Origin: Cristatella mucedo
Lineage: Eukaryota > Bryozoa > Phylactolaemata > Cristatellidae
Length of the DNA stretch: 64,000 bases
NCBI GenBank assembly: GCA_009760855.2
Contig: WPIO01000009.1
Coordinates: 1,209,001-1,273,000, forward strand
Direction: 5' to 3'
The notes under the pieces were generated by a model. That model was not told the DNA's origin and did no database searches. It saw only the letters and a program-made list of their open reading frames with translations. The stretch's first letter is position 1; the number at the start of each line of letters is the position of its first letter. The position numbers and the translations under genes are program-made. Of this stretch, positions 11,402 through 24,660 are shown piece after piece.

Positions 11402-12751
11402 TACTACCGCCCAGTCTCCCTTCTACCATTCCTATCAAAGACACTGGAACGGGTCGCGGCAGACCAGCTGAACTCGTATATCGAAACCTCACACCTTGCT
11501 AGTAAGTTCCAGTCTGGCTTTAGAGCTAATCACTCCACAGAGTCAGCATTGCTTCGGGTATACAACGACCTACTTAGGAATGCAGACATGGGTAGAGTGT
11601 CTCTTCTTGTTTTGCTCGATCTTTCGGCAGCTTTTGATACCATCGATAACAAAGTACTTCTAGAGCGCCTCTCATCTCGCCTGGGCATCACTGGCACTGC
11701 TCTGCAGTGGTTCAGGTCCTATCTCAGTGGGAGACTCCAGAGTGTTGACGTGAATGGACAAAGATCATCTGAAGTACCTCTAAAATATGGAGTACCTCAG
11801 GGCTCTGTGCTAGGTCCGGTCCTTTTCACCGTTTATACTCTCCCTCTCGCTGATGTGATTGCCAAGCACAATCTAGGCTTTCACTTCTATGCGGATGACA
11901 CTCAGTTGTACCTTAGCTTTGATCCCTCCCAGCCTTCGAGCACCTCAAATTCTCTCAACTCACTTGCTGCATGCATTGATGACATCCGATCATGGATGGC
12001 AGCAAATTTTCTAAAACTAAACGATGATAAAACTAACTTACTAGTTATGGGCAAACCTAGTGTTATTCAGAAATTGGAAAGGCTGACTTTCAAAATTGGC
12101 TCTGCCAGCATATCTCCAGTTGCATCAGCTCGAAATCTAGGTGTCATATTCCAAAGCGACCTTTCGTTAGACGACCACATCAGCTCCACAGTCAAATCAG
12201 CCTATTTTCAGCTTCATAACATTGCTAAAATTAGGGCTTGTTTAGATAAGGATACCACGTCCAAGTTGGTCCATGCATTCGTGACATCTCGTCTCGACTT
12301 CTGCAACTCACTGCTTACTGGCCTACCAGCATGTGCGATCAGGCGATTGCAGCTGGTGCAAAACTCTGCAGCTAGGCTTGTCTGTCGTGAGCGTCGCAGT
12401 TGCCACATTACTCCACTTCTCGCCGACCTGCACTGGTTACCAGTCAAGCAACGGATTGACGTCACTGTTTTGTCGCTCACTTTTAGGTCTCTTCATTGTA
12501 TGGCTCCAGCCTATCTTTCAGAGATACTACCCCATCAGGCAAAGCATCGTACCACTCGCTTTTCGGAATCCAACAGTCTAGAAAAACCTCGTACAAACCT
12601 TAAATCCTTTGGAGACCGTGCATTTAGCTCGTATGCTCCCACAGCCTGGAACTCCCTCCCGACCTGCATCAGAACATCCCCTGACCTGACCACATTTAAA
12701 AGAAACTTAAAAACATACCTATTTAGGACAGCATTTAGTGGGTCCTTGTGA
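11402..12751 (+). CDS. LINE reverse transcriptase, C-terminal 449 residues
   Basis: The frame is open from the truncation point to a normal stop, with no native start; the nearby TTG at 11,549 is only an in-frame codon. Order of domains: the RT fingers block with YRPVSLLPFLSKTLERV; motif A in LLDLSAAFDTID with its catalytic Asp; GVPQGSVLGPVLF; motif C as FHFYADDTQLY with both catalytic Asp residues; then the C-terminal block with AWNSLPTC and DLTTFKRNLKTYLF. The protein would normally copy its RNA at nicked target DNA. The APE endonuclease is missing, so this copy cannot move by itself. The lack of stops over 449 codons shows the insertion is young compared with most copies here. Confidence 0.9.
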   Translation, partial: YYRPVSLLPFLSKTLERVAADQLNSYIETSHLASKFQSGFRANHSTESALLRVYNDLLRNADMGRVSLLVLLDLSAAFDTIDNKVLLERLSSRLGITGTALQWFRSYLSGRLQSVDVNGQRSSEVPLKYGVPQGSVLGPVLFTVYTLPLADVIAKHNLGFHFYADDTQLYLSFDPSQPSSTSNSLNSLAACIDDIRSWMAANFLKLNDDKTNLLVMGKPSVIQKLERLTFKIGSASISPVASARNLGVIFQSDLSLDDHISSTVKSAYFQLHNIAKIRACLDKDTTSKLVHAFVTSRLDFCNSLLTGLPACAIRRLQLVQNSAARLVCRERRSCHITPLLADLHWLPVKQRIDVTVLSLTFRSLHCMAPAYLSEILPHQAKHRTTRFSESNSLEKPRTNLKSFGDRAFSSYAPTAWNSLPTCIRTSPDLTTFKRNLKTYLFRTAFSGSL

Positions 12752-12897
12752 TTCGTCCTCGATGTGCTTATGCGTGCTGACACTGTTCATGCTGCCACTA
12801 ACCACATTTGCATGCTGACCCAGTGCATGTAACCCCTAACCATGTTATTCATTTTGTTTGTTTTTCAAGCATGATTTTACTTACTATTCTATTGCGT

Positions 12898-12985
12898 ATC
12901 ACTTTGCAGCAAATGTAAAGCACCTAGAAAGAGATTAAGTTCTCTGAGGGCGCTTTATCAAGTGCAATATTATTATTATTATTAT
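12898..12985 (+). repeat. L2 3' stem-loop and ATT-repeat tail
   Basis: The 3' end holds the family's terminal stem-loop: outer arms near AAAGCACC and GGCGCTTT enclose inner arms AGAGA and TCTCT, followed by TATCAAGTGC and an (ATT)n run. In LINEs of this class the 3' structure is what the reverse transcriptase recognises; that role is inferred here from conservation. Confidence 0.7.
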
Positions 12986-13304
12986 TGTTGCTAAGCCACT
13001 GTTGACGGTCTACTGTGGTTTACTTGTAATCAGGTTAATGGCTTAGTCCACGTATGACCTTTAGCCAAAAATGTAAGTGAACCAGTAGTTTCAAAACATA
13101 AAAAACCTGAAACTGTGATATGTGACTGAATACCACGTGCCAAGTGTGGGATGATCGGTAAAAACCGGCTAAAGGATTCATTGATTTACTGACTGAGCTT
13201 CCGAGTCTTGTCTTCTACAAATGTTTAGTGAGGAAGTTAAATGAATGCTTAGTTTTGTGAATTGAAAAATCATTCTCCTTCATTCTAACAGGCTCCTTAG
13301 TGTT

Positions 13305-14340
13305 GAACTTAAACCAGTTATTTTTATTTAATGACTTGACGGCACACGTTCAGCTAGTAAGAATCGTAAGCAGCTACACAATTTTCTATAAACGTAATTT
13401 CATGCTTTAAATGACCCAACGAGTTAGCTCATGCAAATTGTCGAGGAAGTACAGGACACTTCGCCCAAAGTGTGCCTGCGCTTATTAGTTTCAACAGCAA
13501 CCCATTATGATTAAATGATTTATGCCAAAATTATTGCAAGATGATGCAGAGGTTAGCCTTCACTTGTCGAAAAGACTGCTGCGTCGCCGTCCTTTGGTTT
13601 TCTATACTTGGTTAACAGCAGCCGAGTCCCAAAATGCATGCAACATCGATAAAAGAGACAGCTATTCGTCTTAGCTTCTACCTATGTTGTATATTATGCC
13701 TACTAGTTGAGCACATGCGGTTCCTGAAAGGGTGAAATATCTAGATGCTTGAGTTTTTTTAATGCCACTGGCAACCGATAGAATGAGTCAACAATAATGC
13801 TGCAGCAATAACGTGCATGAATGACCGTCTAACGATGCCCATACACAGTCACAGCGACCGAAGCATACCCGGGCTAAAAATAACAGTAATGCCGTGTTTC
13901 GACTGCTGGCAAGGTTTACATGGAGATCATTCTCACGCAGGCCAGCAATTTACGTGAGACTTCTGTCAGTGCTTAGCTTCATCTATAGGTAATGTAAAGA
14001 GCTGTACAGTGTTCTAACAAATAACTGAGCATAAATCTAGGGCTTTAAATACCTAGCAATTTTGTAGGGTTTCAAAAAGTGCCCCTCAGATAATGTAATT
14101 TATTTCTTACAAAGCTGTGTGGAGTTATCAGCTAGCAGCAAAACGTATTGAGCCACCCGTTACGGCACACGACCAACAGATTTAGAAATTTTATGTTTAT
14201 GAGATGACAGTTGTCATATGTGTTGCTCTTCTTTATTCCTGGTGGGGTGTCAAAGTGAGGTGCACATGCCATTTCTCGTTGCCAACAAACCTTACTGCCC
14301 ACACGAAATTCGAAGGTATTGAAAAACAAGAAGTAATGGT
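13305..14340. repeat. Duplicated segment, paired with 23,590-24,630
   Basis: Over about 1 kb the sequence aligns in order with 23,590-24,630. Examples are AGCAGCCGAGTCCCA at 13,617 against 23,917 and the GCAAGGTTTACATGGAG region at 13,908 against 24,196. It is probably the right-hand part of the peptide-gene duplication block, moved away from 6.46 kb by LINE insertions. Both copies have a minus-strand frame that aligns without gaps over about 39 codons (within 14,132-14,329 and 24,331-24,627), but similarity at DNA and protein level looks about equal, so coding is unproven. Confidence 0.65.
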
Positions 14341-14382
14341 CGCAAATTGAGTCCAGAGTTATATATAACTGGTAACATCACC

Positions 14383-14690
14383 TCCACAATTCTTACTCAA
14401 CGATATCTACTCTCCTGTTTCCGACTACCGCATATTCTTTCCAGCTATCCTGAACTGCAACTTTCATGCTACTCGCTACCTCAACTGCTCTCCTGACTCG
14501 GGTATGGTTCTCTTTTTCACTTTGTTGCCTATAATAAAACGTGTTGCCTACCGAATGCAAGCCGAAAGCAGCCCAGTCTTTCGCTTAGCTGTACAAAACT
14601 GTTTCGTTTATCAACCACATAACCTTTGTGGGCTTGTGTAGTTATAGGCGGAGATACATTAAATTAATATAAAAACTGCATCTGATGGTA
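14383..14690 (+). mobile_element. LINE-B 3'-end fragment
   Basis: This is the plus-strand version of sequence found on the minus strand at 41.1 and 60.8 kb. It shares CTCAACTG, TTGCCTACCGAATGC and the terminal GGCGGAGATACATTA. It starts in what would be the end of a LINE coding region and ends at an ATTAAATTAAT-type tail. No frame survives. LINE-B differs from the L2 family by its 3' end, which lacks the AGAGA/TCTCT stem-loop. Confidence 0.65.
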
Positions 14691-17600
14691 ATTAATTTGA
14701 TAACTGACAAGTGCCTGGTGCAGAAACGTTGTGCACGCCTTGAATAAAGGGGCGGCCTGAAGAGTGATAGATCGTGGGATCTTTAAAGTAAGGCGACTGT
14801 TTAGAGTGTGTAGGCTTGGCTTGGCCTGTGTGGTTTTCGGTGCAAAGATCTGTTGGAGTCACGAGATTTTTCGCGTGGTCGTCCTACCCAGCTCGAGAAC
14901 ATGTCCGAGGGCTATCGCAAAAAAAATAGAAAAAAACGTCTATTGAAGAACTGCTAAGAAATAGTGCTTTGTATGACTGTCTGTGATTCAAGGAGAAGCG
15001 CTAATATTAGTCACAAACCCAAGAGTTAAGAGCACGATATTGCGACGCCAATTATACCAAGTCAAACAAATGGACTTAAGACTGGCTATGGGATCAATTG
15101 TATCAAACAGGCTAATTTAGAAAAATAAGGACAACGTCTGCAGAACTCAAAATGTAGTTATCCGTTAGACAGTGTGGTTATCGGTCAGTTCCAATGGTGA
15201 TGACTATTTCAAGTTTAACGTATTTGGAGAGCATGAGCATGCATTTCTGCATTATTTTGTTATCTACTTATATCTAAGGCTCACATGCCAGCTTGAGATA
15301 TTGAATAGCATACTTCGATGTGCTAGTTTGAATGTAATGTTTATAGACGCAATAGCAGCGCAGCTCTTGAGCAGGTCAAATTCTGTGGAATACCATGCAC
15401 ACGTTGTATAAATTCATCTAGTTGTTACAATTCAATTTTCATTTGCTACAGCTCACATGTGAATGGCTTGAATGGTAATTCAGATAGATTAATACTAGCC
15501 ACACATTTCGCTGTCCTAATTTAGTAAGGAGCATAAGAAAGATAAACATCCCTTTACAATAGTTATCCAATGCAACATCCAAAATGTTGCTGCAGTGCAG
15601 TATATAAGTCATATTTAATTCATTTTGTATGCTCTCATGCAATAATTACATCTTTATCCAGGCATTTCGTAAATACCGTAAGGCTCAATCAAATGACTTT
15701 TGTTGTTACAACAAGCACCATAGCTCTTAACCAAAACCATAGATAAATTCAAACTAATTCCCGGCGCCACAATGAATAATGCTTAGGTACTCATTTCTGT
15801 GCATTAGTGAGCACGCCACACATGCTGTGCTTGTTTTCTGACGATAAATTCACTTAATATTACTGCTTCTTTTTAGAAATCAAGGCAAAATTTACTGATT
15901 TTGACTCAGGATTATGTTGGCAGAATATAAAGGTGGTGTTCGAGAACTTTACTTTTATATCTGAACGTGCTGGTTTGAACAGCTATAACACACAGCTGAG
16001 AAAAATTCGAGGCCATGCTGACTTGAATACTTTGCACAAGCCTTTCCTGGCAGCCTGCCCAAGCGAAAGCAAATTTAACCGAATTACGTGCGCCTATAAG
16101 ACGATACGACTACGTTTTGGGATGGAGGCAGCAATAGGTAGACTCTCGCTTAAGCTCGGCAATTTTAAAGTAGGAAGGCACAGAGAGTCTCAGAAGGAAA
16201 TTTAGTCGGAACCTAAAAAAAACAAATAGTTAGCATTACGTTGGTTTCAATATTGCTATAGATGCGGAAGGGTTGAAGGAGTGCAATACGTAAATGCCAT
16301 GAATAAACCATGGTCATGGAATCAATAGAGAAAAACTGACGCAGTGTCAGTTATCCCAGGCCTTATTGGCCTGCTTGGATTTTAGAATATGTTTAGTGCA
16401 TGTAGAGGTATTAAGTTACAGGAAGGCAGCATTGAAAATTTGTGTCATAACTACAGAAATAATAATAGTTATTCTGACTATTGAGGATTAATACATGAGA
16501 TGCGGAACGATTAGAGTGTCCGTTCAAATGTCAGCGGATATGAAAATATAACGATGCACAAGCCATATACCTGGATGATTGACCGTTATTGCTTATCTGA
16601 GTGTAGACTAATGCTTATAGATGCAATGATCGCTTGGTTAACTCGGTCCTATATTCTTTCAATTCCTCGGTATTGTTGCAGGGCTCAGCCAGCAGCTTCA
16701 GCTCTTTAACTGATATTTCATGTTGTTATTTGAGCTTTTCTGTCATGTCGTCACATTTAGAATTGGAACGGAAAATGGTGTGAAAGTTGGTAGCGTAGGG
16801 TAAGCAAATTTACCATTTTATTAAGGATCTCGTAATTAGCAGCACCTGTTTGTTTGTGTTTCATAACTTAAAAACATTTTATGGAGACGCATCATTTAAA
16901 ATTCCCAAAACCACATTTCGTTCACCAAATAGTTGAGGTCCTTTAGCAAATCGGACTTCTGTTTTTTACGATAGAGAAAACAGACATAGTCCGTGGATTT
17001 ACTGTTTAAATGATGATAAGATTAATGTTAAGGCATTTGAATAGCATGCTGCGACAGATAATCTCAATTCAGGGGATGTATAACTCCTCGCAAAAGTATA
17101 AATACCCAAGGTTAACTGGGATGCAAGGTATCTGACCTCTGAAGCAGCCACCGTTACAAAGTACATTCCTTAGGCTGTCATACTAAAGAAGCGTGATAGG
17201 ACAGCCGATTAGTAAGACCCACATCTACTACTTTGTTTCCGGTTCTGCCTCATGAATCTTCCGGTAGATTAGAAAAGGACTGAATTCGGAAACCTTCTTG
17301 CCGTTCGATCCGAAAATACTGCTTTTTTTTAGCAGCAGAAAATCAATGCTGACCCAATTCCGAAGCCATACAGAGTTGAAGTGTTTGCAGGAATCAGTAG
17401 CAAAGTATTTCCTTGTAATTAGTATTTCAATACAAAGGCAATATTTGCAATGCCACCCAAACTGAGATAGCTTCATTGGCGACAAGTTTGCTTTAGAAAA
17501 ATTTGATTCTGGTTCGGTATCCAGTCGTTCCTTCCGGATTTTGCAGCTTTAATTTGCTCGTGACCAATAACGGTGCCGAATAGACTTAAGTTTATACCGT

Positions 17601-18299
17601 TCTATAAGGATAATCATGATTTGAGCAGCTGAGCCTATGGGAAAGGGAAGCCTAGGATTGCCAAAGAGGATGTAATGAAAAATCTCTGGCAACCTGATAC
17701 GGCTGAAGCTAGTTAAAGGGAGTCCCCATTTCAAGCGCTTCTCAAAGGTGTCGGGTTGCATGTGGCCACATTTCCGATCCTCAAATTACGGAGGCAATGT
17801 AAAAACAGGATGCTACTCACTTACCTAGACCAATACTGGCGTTGCCTAGCCAATAGAAGAGTTAGTCATCATATTGGAATCTTGAAATATATGTTGGCAG
17901 TGACAGAGAGCATAGCTAAAAATAACACAACATGCATTGAAATTCAAATCCAAGTGTTAAAGCTGCTGAGAAATTGTGATGGGAAAATTTTCTGGTGCTT
18001 CAAATCTCTCATAATCTGAACCTTGCACGTACAGGTATCACAAGGAATGCTAAGCATCTTAGCCTAAAACCTATGCTGAAACAATGAACCGTACATTTAT
18101 GCTCCATAAGCACCTCCATTTCTTATCTACAGTTGAAGAAAACTGTACGATCAAGTGATGGGCTAAAACAACCCACTTCTCTAACCGTCATGAAGCCTGC
18201 AAGTACTAACTATCATACTTCATCATTGTCTTAGCTCTCGAATTGTATGAGCTTAAGTATTCAACTTCCAGAACTCCGGCGAATAGCTAAATACACAAT
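14691..18299. other. No gene recognised
   Basis: About 3.6 kb of AT-rich sequence. Frames such as 14,764-14,946, 15,933-16,205 and 17,228-17,485 show no domain, signal peptide, repeats or paralog in the window. I see no tail, inverted repeats or LINE motifs. Confidence 0.4.
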
Positions 18300-18445
18300 A
18301 GAAATATGGCCCGTTTAAGCTGTTACCAGGCGTTTGGGATAACAAGTCACTGCAGGCCATTCTTCATACCTAAGATCTCCGAAATCACCTCTGACTTAAA
18401 TTTTCACGGTAAAAAGCAGCCTATTCCCTCCTGATTCCGGCATGG
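18300..18445. repeat. Dispersed repeat, paired with 1,210-1,356
   Basis: Second copy of the 140-bp match described at 1.2 kb. With the matches that follow from 20.15 kb, it suggests that duplication blocks 1 and 2 began near here. Confidence 0.6.
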
Positions 18446-19351
<906 letters not shown>

Positions 19352-21770
19352 TTTTGTATAACTTTTATTTTGTATTAGTTTTGACCAGCTAGAATTTGAG
19401 CGATTCCTGTAAAAGTTATTCAACTTAATCTCGAATACCACTTTCGTACTTTCCTAATGGAGCTCTAATGACTTCAATATCATTTATTCTTGAAAATAGT
19501 CTTAAAAACCTGAATCGAGAGCTAACTTTCTCGCTGGATCATAGTATAGTGTTGTGGGCAAGTGATGACGCATGTAAACTTAGATGACTTATACTTCACT
19601 ATTGACTGTTTCCGTGAAAGTTGAGCAAAGGCTACAAACGTTTTGCCTCAGCCTCCGGGAGTCAACGAGTAGTCGGAAGCTCCGTCCCTGGCTTTCCACG
19701 AATCGTTGAGCATAGCTGCAATGGTTAAATGCAGTTGCAAGGTAAGAAACTGTTTAAACGTGAAAAATGACCCACAACCTTACATTGTGGAATTAAGGTA
19801 TTCAAAAAGTTTCCTTTAATGCGGGGAATAATTCTGCTACCTCTGGGTTATCACTCCTATTCCCAGTGATTAATAAATGAAGGCTATGATATCTTTTCTT
19901 ACATACTATGCATTATCCTAGGTAATTCGTCTTGTAGAGCTTGCTAATAGGAATGCAACTTTCAGTACATTGAAAAGGAAATCAGAGAACACTACACAGA
20001 TGTACAGAAAATCCCGTGAGGAGTCAATTATACATTCTTTGATACAAGGAAAGGTATAAGATCAGGTAGGCAAAAAACCGGAGTTTAACTTATTCCTAAA
20101 TTATGACTCTTTCCATTTTACTGTATTTGCTCTTGAAGTTAACCACCGGAAATAAATCTTCCAGCTATACTCAAAGGCATAATATTTACGTTAATGAACG
20201 ACTAGATCATTTAGATACTGCTAAAACCAAGCTCCAACTATAAATATCCCGATTTTGGAAGTACCAAATGCCCTAACTTGATGCACTACCTTTATGTAAG
20301 AATGCTGTAAATAGAAAAAAAGTTCGGTGTTAACATTGAGAGTTTAACAAGCGAGTTTGAGGATCAATACCAAATATTACTGACGTATTTACTATTTAAA
20401 GATCACAATCCTCGTTCTAAATCGTGTCTCATTTCCAATGCTCCTTCTTACCTTACTCGATAGTGCCTTTGGGATAGAGGCGGTTTTCTCTGAGAAAGAA
20501 CAACCAAAAAATTATTTAATGCAAGATGTTTCCACGACGTATTACCGTGATAAATACTGGATGATCAGAGACATGAGAAATATCCCGACCCGATAAGGCT
20601 ACCCACAGCAAGAGCCTATGTAAACCAGTGCAGTAGGGACGTTTGGAACTGGCTATTTACTTACAGAATTTCTGGCAGATACAGTTCCAGAAATAGAACA
20701 TGTATTTTTAATGAAACATTTGTAGCCATCTCAGAATCACACAATTTTATCTACCGCCAGACACGGTGTGGCTTATCGTTTAATCTTTCAACTTAAAATT
20801 AACCTGCATTAGTAATAAATTAGCTAATGATTTTTCATTGCTAGTAAAGGAAATGCGCATTTATAGGAAAAGCTAGTTTTAAGCAGAACCTCATTTGCAT
20901 CTTTATCCATGCTGAGTTTTTTCTGCGCAGTTCTGAACTTTTATTTTTTATTTTTGCAGACGTATTTTCTAGCACAAATGAAGTGTGGATTAGAGCTTCA
21001 GTAGGAAATAGAGATCTGAGGATTTTTATAAATCAGGCTACAATGTAAAGCACAGCTCTTTGAGGCTACTCGCTGGCCAGGAGGTTGATTCAGATTCACC
21101 TCTGAGAATTAAAGTAATAATACTTGGATTTTGCTCTATTGTTAGGTTAGTAGATGTGCATTCCTCGGGAATGTGTATAAAATCCCCGCCAGCAATAAAA
21201 TATACTGTATTTGCGTAAGGAATTCAAAACATCGACTGCCAACTTGTCCCAATCTGCTAAGGAATTCAATGTGTGTACACAACATGAGCCAGCATTTGCG
21301 TAATGAATTCGAATTTGAAATAAATGGACACATGTAGTGTCTTTGTCTGCTATGGAGACTTCAGGACTACACTCATATCCTCAGGTTTCCAGTAGCACGA
21401 ATAAGAGTCAGGACTTTCAGGACCCAGGTAATAATGATAATTAGAATGCATTTCTATTGAATTCTCTGAGAAATAAGCATCTATCGAGTAAACTAACTTG
21501 TGCTTCACTGCGTTAGCCAAAAATTACAGCCTATGTTACTTAAAAATAACTAATGCAAATTGAAAATAAATAAAAATGTAGAAATACACTTGAACTGGGT
21601 TTTATTACATTTTAAAGAAATAAATTGCATAGCACAGGATAAAACAGCAAGTTAATTTAGCACTATAAAGCGGTAGATTCTCTCATGCACTTATTAAGTC
21701 GTAGAAATATTATACTTATTAATATACAGTATGAAATTCAAAGTTGCTGAGCTTGATTTATGTACTCGGC

Positions 21771-21776
21771 TTTATT
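21771..21776 (-). promoter_or_regulatory. Candidate polyadenylation signal of peptide gene copy 2
   Basis: AATAAA on the minus strand, in the same context as the one at 3,906-3,911 and 180 nt past the end of the frame. Confidence 0.5.
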
Positions 21777-21955
21777 CAAGAGCGTAAAGACAAATGAGTT
21801 CTTAGAATCAAGATGATTATTCTCACGGGTGGTACTGTGAGGCTTATTCCAAGATTATTGTGCTACTAATAGGTCAGCCAAATGATGCTTCTTGAAATCC
21901 AAACTTGGTCTTTGATAATATGGTTCTTTGTCAAATGGTCCGCGAATCAACCGAA

Positions 21956-22156
21956 TTAATATTTGATCTCTCCATTCCATGCCATGGACCCTGGCAGTAA
22001 CACGCTAAGTTCCCTAGCACTCGGTTGGTTATATCGACAGTAAAGGCGTCCTCTTCCACAGTAATTGCAATCCCTGTAAGTCAGGCAAATAGCACCATTT
22101 GCTGCCGCATGTGAGGTCAGTAAGGCAAGTATGGCGGCTAAGATCGCCAGCTTCAT
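21956..22156 (-). pseudogene. Small secreted cysteine peptide, copy 2 (frameshifted end)
   Basis: The 66-residue frame starts with the same signal peptide as copy 1 (residues 1-19, ending SHAAA) and keeps the first four cysteines with identical spacing, C-x5-C-x2-C-x6-C. After CRYN the DNA has a net 4-nt length difference from copy 1. This shifts the frame, so the terminal C-x-C pair is not translated and a different tail without cysteines follows. With only four of six cysteines the fold would be altered. Either this is a decaying copy or a peptide with a new C-terminus. The predicted 5' exon, intron (22,262-22,843) and AATAAA are retained, so it may still be transcribed. Confidence 0.6.
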
Positions 22157-22261
22157 TTCGATGAGGATGCGCTAGCAACCGGAACACAAGCATTCAGGAA
22201 CTTTTTTCTTTGTAGTTAGGCGAGAAATGTGACCGAGAAATGTCAACATTCAATGGTCACT

Positions 22262-22843
22262 CTTAAAATCAAGGATTACAGATAAAAACAATTGACGCTT
22301 TCAGGATGAAACTAAAATAACGGAATTAGCTGCATAAATAATTTTTACGACATAGATTTGCGGTTTAATTTAACTAGCAAGCAAATAACGAGTAACGGAC
22401 ACGCTGCTATGTAAAAAATCACGTTGAGAGTCAAATTATTCCCCTAAACTATTTTTCAAAATCTCGCAAAGCTAAGAAATTGTAGGTTACATTGCAATTT
22501 AATGACCATTGTAAAGAATCTATCGTCGCATAATTTATCCGGCTACTTCCTCATTCGTTACTTAGATGATATATCTTTCAATTCTCTCTTGAGAAAATAT
22601 AGCACAAAATAATGCTGTCACATATAATTGCAAAATGGGATCTCTGAATGAAATGATTTCAAAATGGAAAAGCTGAAACAGAAAAAATTGCTTATTGTAG
22701 AGTGCTATCCTTTTCTGGCAACCGCTTAATCAAGACCGAGCGCGACCCGAATTGGCAATAATCAGTCTAGCTTGTGCCTAGCTTGTTGCCAGACAGTCGT
22801 TAAATACTTTTGTAATGCAACACGAAGCAAGGCTCATTCATAC
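22262..22843 (-). other. Predicted intron 1 of peptide gene copy 2
   Basis: Minus-strand donor GAAG|GTATG at 22,844/22,843 and acceptor TTTTAAG at 22,262. The donor is weaker than in the other copies (GTATG instead of GTAAG) and the acceptor has one extra A, which would change the exon start by a base in the untranslated region only. Confidence 0.4.
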
Positions 22844-22965
22844 CTTCGATAAAGATGCGAAGTTACTTCATGAGTTAGGATTCTCTCAAAGGTGAAAAGG
22901 CTGGGATGAAAAGACCTGAATCGCTGAGCTGCAGGTAATGCCAGACCTACCACGTGAGTGCCAAT
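22844..22965 (-). other. Predicted noncoding 5' exon of peptide gene copy 2
   Basis: Conserved with 5,894-6,015 and 50,596-50,705; ends at the splice donor. Contains ACTTAAATTG at its putative upstream end. A conserved block with ATTAGATTAC lies further upstream near 23,034. Confidence 0.45.
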
Positions 22966-23165
22966 TTAAGTTGTCGCATGTTTGGTGTGTGATACCTGAA
23001 CTTTGCCACTCGCAATGCTCTCTTGCTGGTAATTAGATTACTAGTGAAAATAGCATCTGGGAATTTTCTCAGTCAGAAGGAAGTAGCACCTAGGAATTTA
23101 TATGGCTTCAGTCTTGTTTAGGCCTGGTATCTTGCAGACTGTCGATGCTATTTTGTGATCTCAAT

Positions 23166-23305
23166 GCTGGTTTGGTAAAGCGGTTAAGGTGTTCGCGCCG
23201 ACCAAAGTAGCGGGCTCGAGCCACGAGGCATATGTGAAGCACTTGAACAGAGATTAAGTTCTCTTAGGGTGCTATACCAATGAATTATATTTTATATTAA
23301 TGCAA
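23166..23305 (+). mobile_element. SINE-2 (tRNA-derived head, L2-type tail)
   Basis: The head has a box A-like GGTAAAGCGGTTAAGGTG and a box B-like GGGCTCGAGCC near 23,212, as expected for RNA polymerase III promotion from a tRNA-derived sequence. The body then reads TATGTGAAGCACTTGAACAG. The tail AGAGATTAAGTTCTCTTAGG with GTGCTATACC is the same motif as the 3' end of the L2 family. This is the best-preserved SINE-2 copy in the window. Confidence 0.8.
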
Positions 23306-23589
23306 AGATAAAGATATGAGGGAAGACAGCAATCCTCATTGTTGAGGTTATAGGCCAAGGTCTGTTTTTACTGCTCTATTAGCCGATTCCAGGCTAATTC
23401 TGGCTAAATAGATTTATAGTTGGTCGTTAATTCCACCACGGCCATTTGCATGCTGCTAGCTTATAATCCGAGTACAAAGTACAGTATACAATAAATAGAC
23501 AGCAAAACTGTTGAAAATTAGCTTTAGGCTGCTCTTGTTAGTTATTTGAAGTGTGAAACTAATGCCCAAAAGTATTGACTGAAAGTCTT

Positions 23590-24630
23590 CAAGTGGATCC
23601 GTTATTCATTATATTTAATGATTTTATGGGATACGCTCAGCCAGTAAAAATCTTAAGCAGCTCCGCAACTCCTGTCAAAGGTAACTTCAAGCTTTGAATA
23701 TCCCAAAGAGTTAGCACATACAAATTATTGAGGGATTACACGATGCTAACATATACATATGCATGGGATTATTTTTTTCAAAGGTGACCCGATATGATTA
23801 AATGCTGATGCCAAAATTACTTTAAGATAATACCACAAATAAATAAGGGAGTCAGTCTTCAATGGTTAAATAGCCCGTTGTGTCTGGGTTCTTTGGTATT
23901 CTATAGTTTCTTAGCAGCAGCCGAGTCCCAGAATTCATGCACCGTAGAGGTAAGGAGCAGCTCCTCGTTTTAGATGCTGCCTCGGCTCTATATTATGAGT
24001 AATCACTAAGCACAAGCCGTACTTGAAAATGATCAAATATTTAGCGGCTTGGATCGTTTTAGAGCCACAGGTAAACTATAGAATAAGCCTACTATGGTTC
24101 TACAGCAATACCGTAAATAAGTCACCTTGCAACCACGCCAGTGATCCAAGCATGCCCGTAGTGAAAAATGCCAGGAAGCTGCGTTTTGCCTGCTGGTAAG
24201 GTTTACCTGGAGGTAATGCGTACGCAAGCCAAAAGTTTATGTGCAACTCTTGTCAATGCTTCCTTGATGGCAACGCAGAGAGCTGCACAGTGTTCTAATA
24301 AATAATTGTGTACGATTTTACGGCTTCTTTCTACCTAAAAATTGTGTAGGATTTCAAAAAGTGCCTCTCAGACTGTGTAATTCTATTTCTTAGAAAGCTG
24401 CCAGGAGTTTTAAGATAGCAGCAATCCGCAAAGCGCCACCCGTTATTGCGCATTTCTAAGATATGTAGATAGTTTGTATTAATGTGATAGCAGCTCAGAT
24501 ATGAGATGTTTTTCTTTAATTCTGGTGAGGGGTTTAAGTTAGGTGCATTTGCCAGTTCGTCTTTGCCAAAAAAAGTTCCTGCTAAAAGGTAATTCGAAGG
24601 TAATGAAAACAAGAGACAATAACTCACAAG
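23590..24630. repeat. Duplicated segment, paired with 13,305-14,340
   Basis: Second copy of the 1-kb segment described at 13.3 kb; here it is continuous with duplication block 2. The minus-strand frame at 24,331-24,627 is open for 98 codons and aligns to the frame at 14,132-14,329 around a shared RNNGW/CRNGW end. No domain or signal peptide was recognised, so coding status is open. Confidence 0.6.
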
Positions 24631-24660
24631 TAGTCCAGAGTGTCAGATGCACATAAATAT

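Larger units (their letters stand above)
11396..12990 (+). mobile_element. Young L2-like LINE, 5'-truncated, open RT frame
   Basis: The element keeps the 3' half of the family: reverse transcriptase, C-terminal region, about 150 bp of 3' untranslated sequence, the conserved 3' stem-loop and an ATT-repeat tail ending near 12,985. The 5' end is a typical incomplete reverse-transcription truncation inside the RT domain. It is close to identical to the minus-strand copy at 56.64-57.66 kb across their overlap, including unusual shared variants, so the two are recent siblings. Confidence 0.92.
20130..23560. repeat. Duplication block 2 carrying peptide gene copy 2
   Basis: Aligns in order with 2,330-6,460 (block 1) and in part with 49,120-51,130 (block 3). 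Lacks the L2 tail and SINE-1 found in the peptide-gene intron of block 1, but gained a SINE-2 at 23.17 kb. Continues past 23,590 into the segment shared with 13.3-14.3 kb. Confidence 0.75.
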
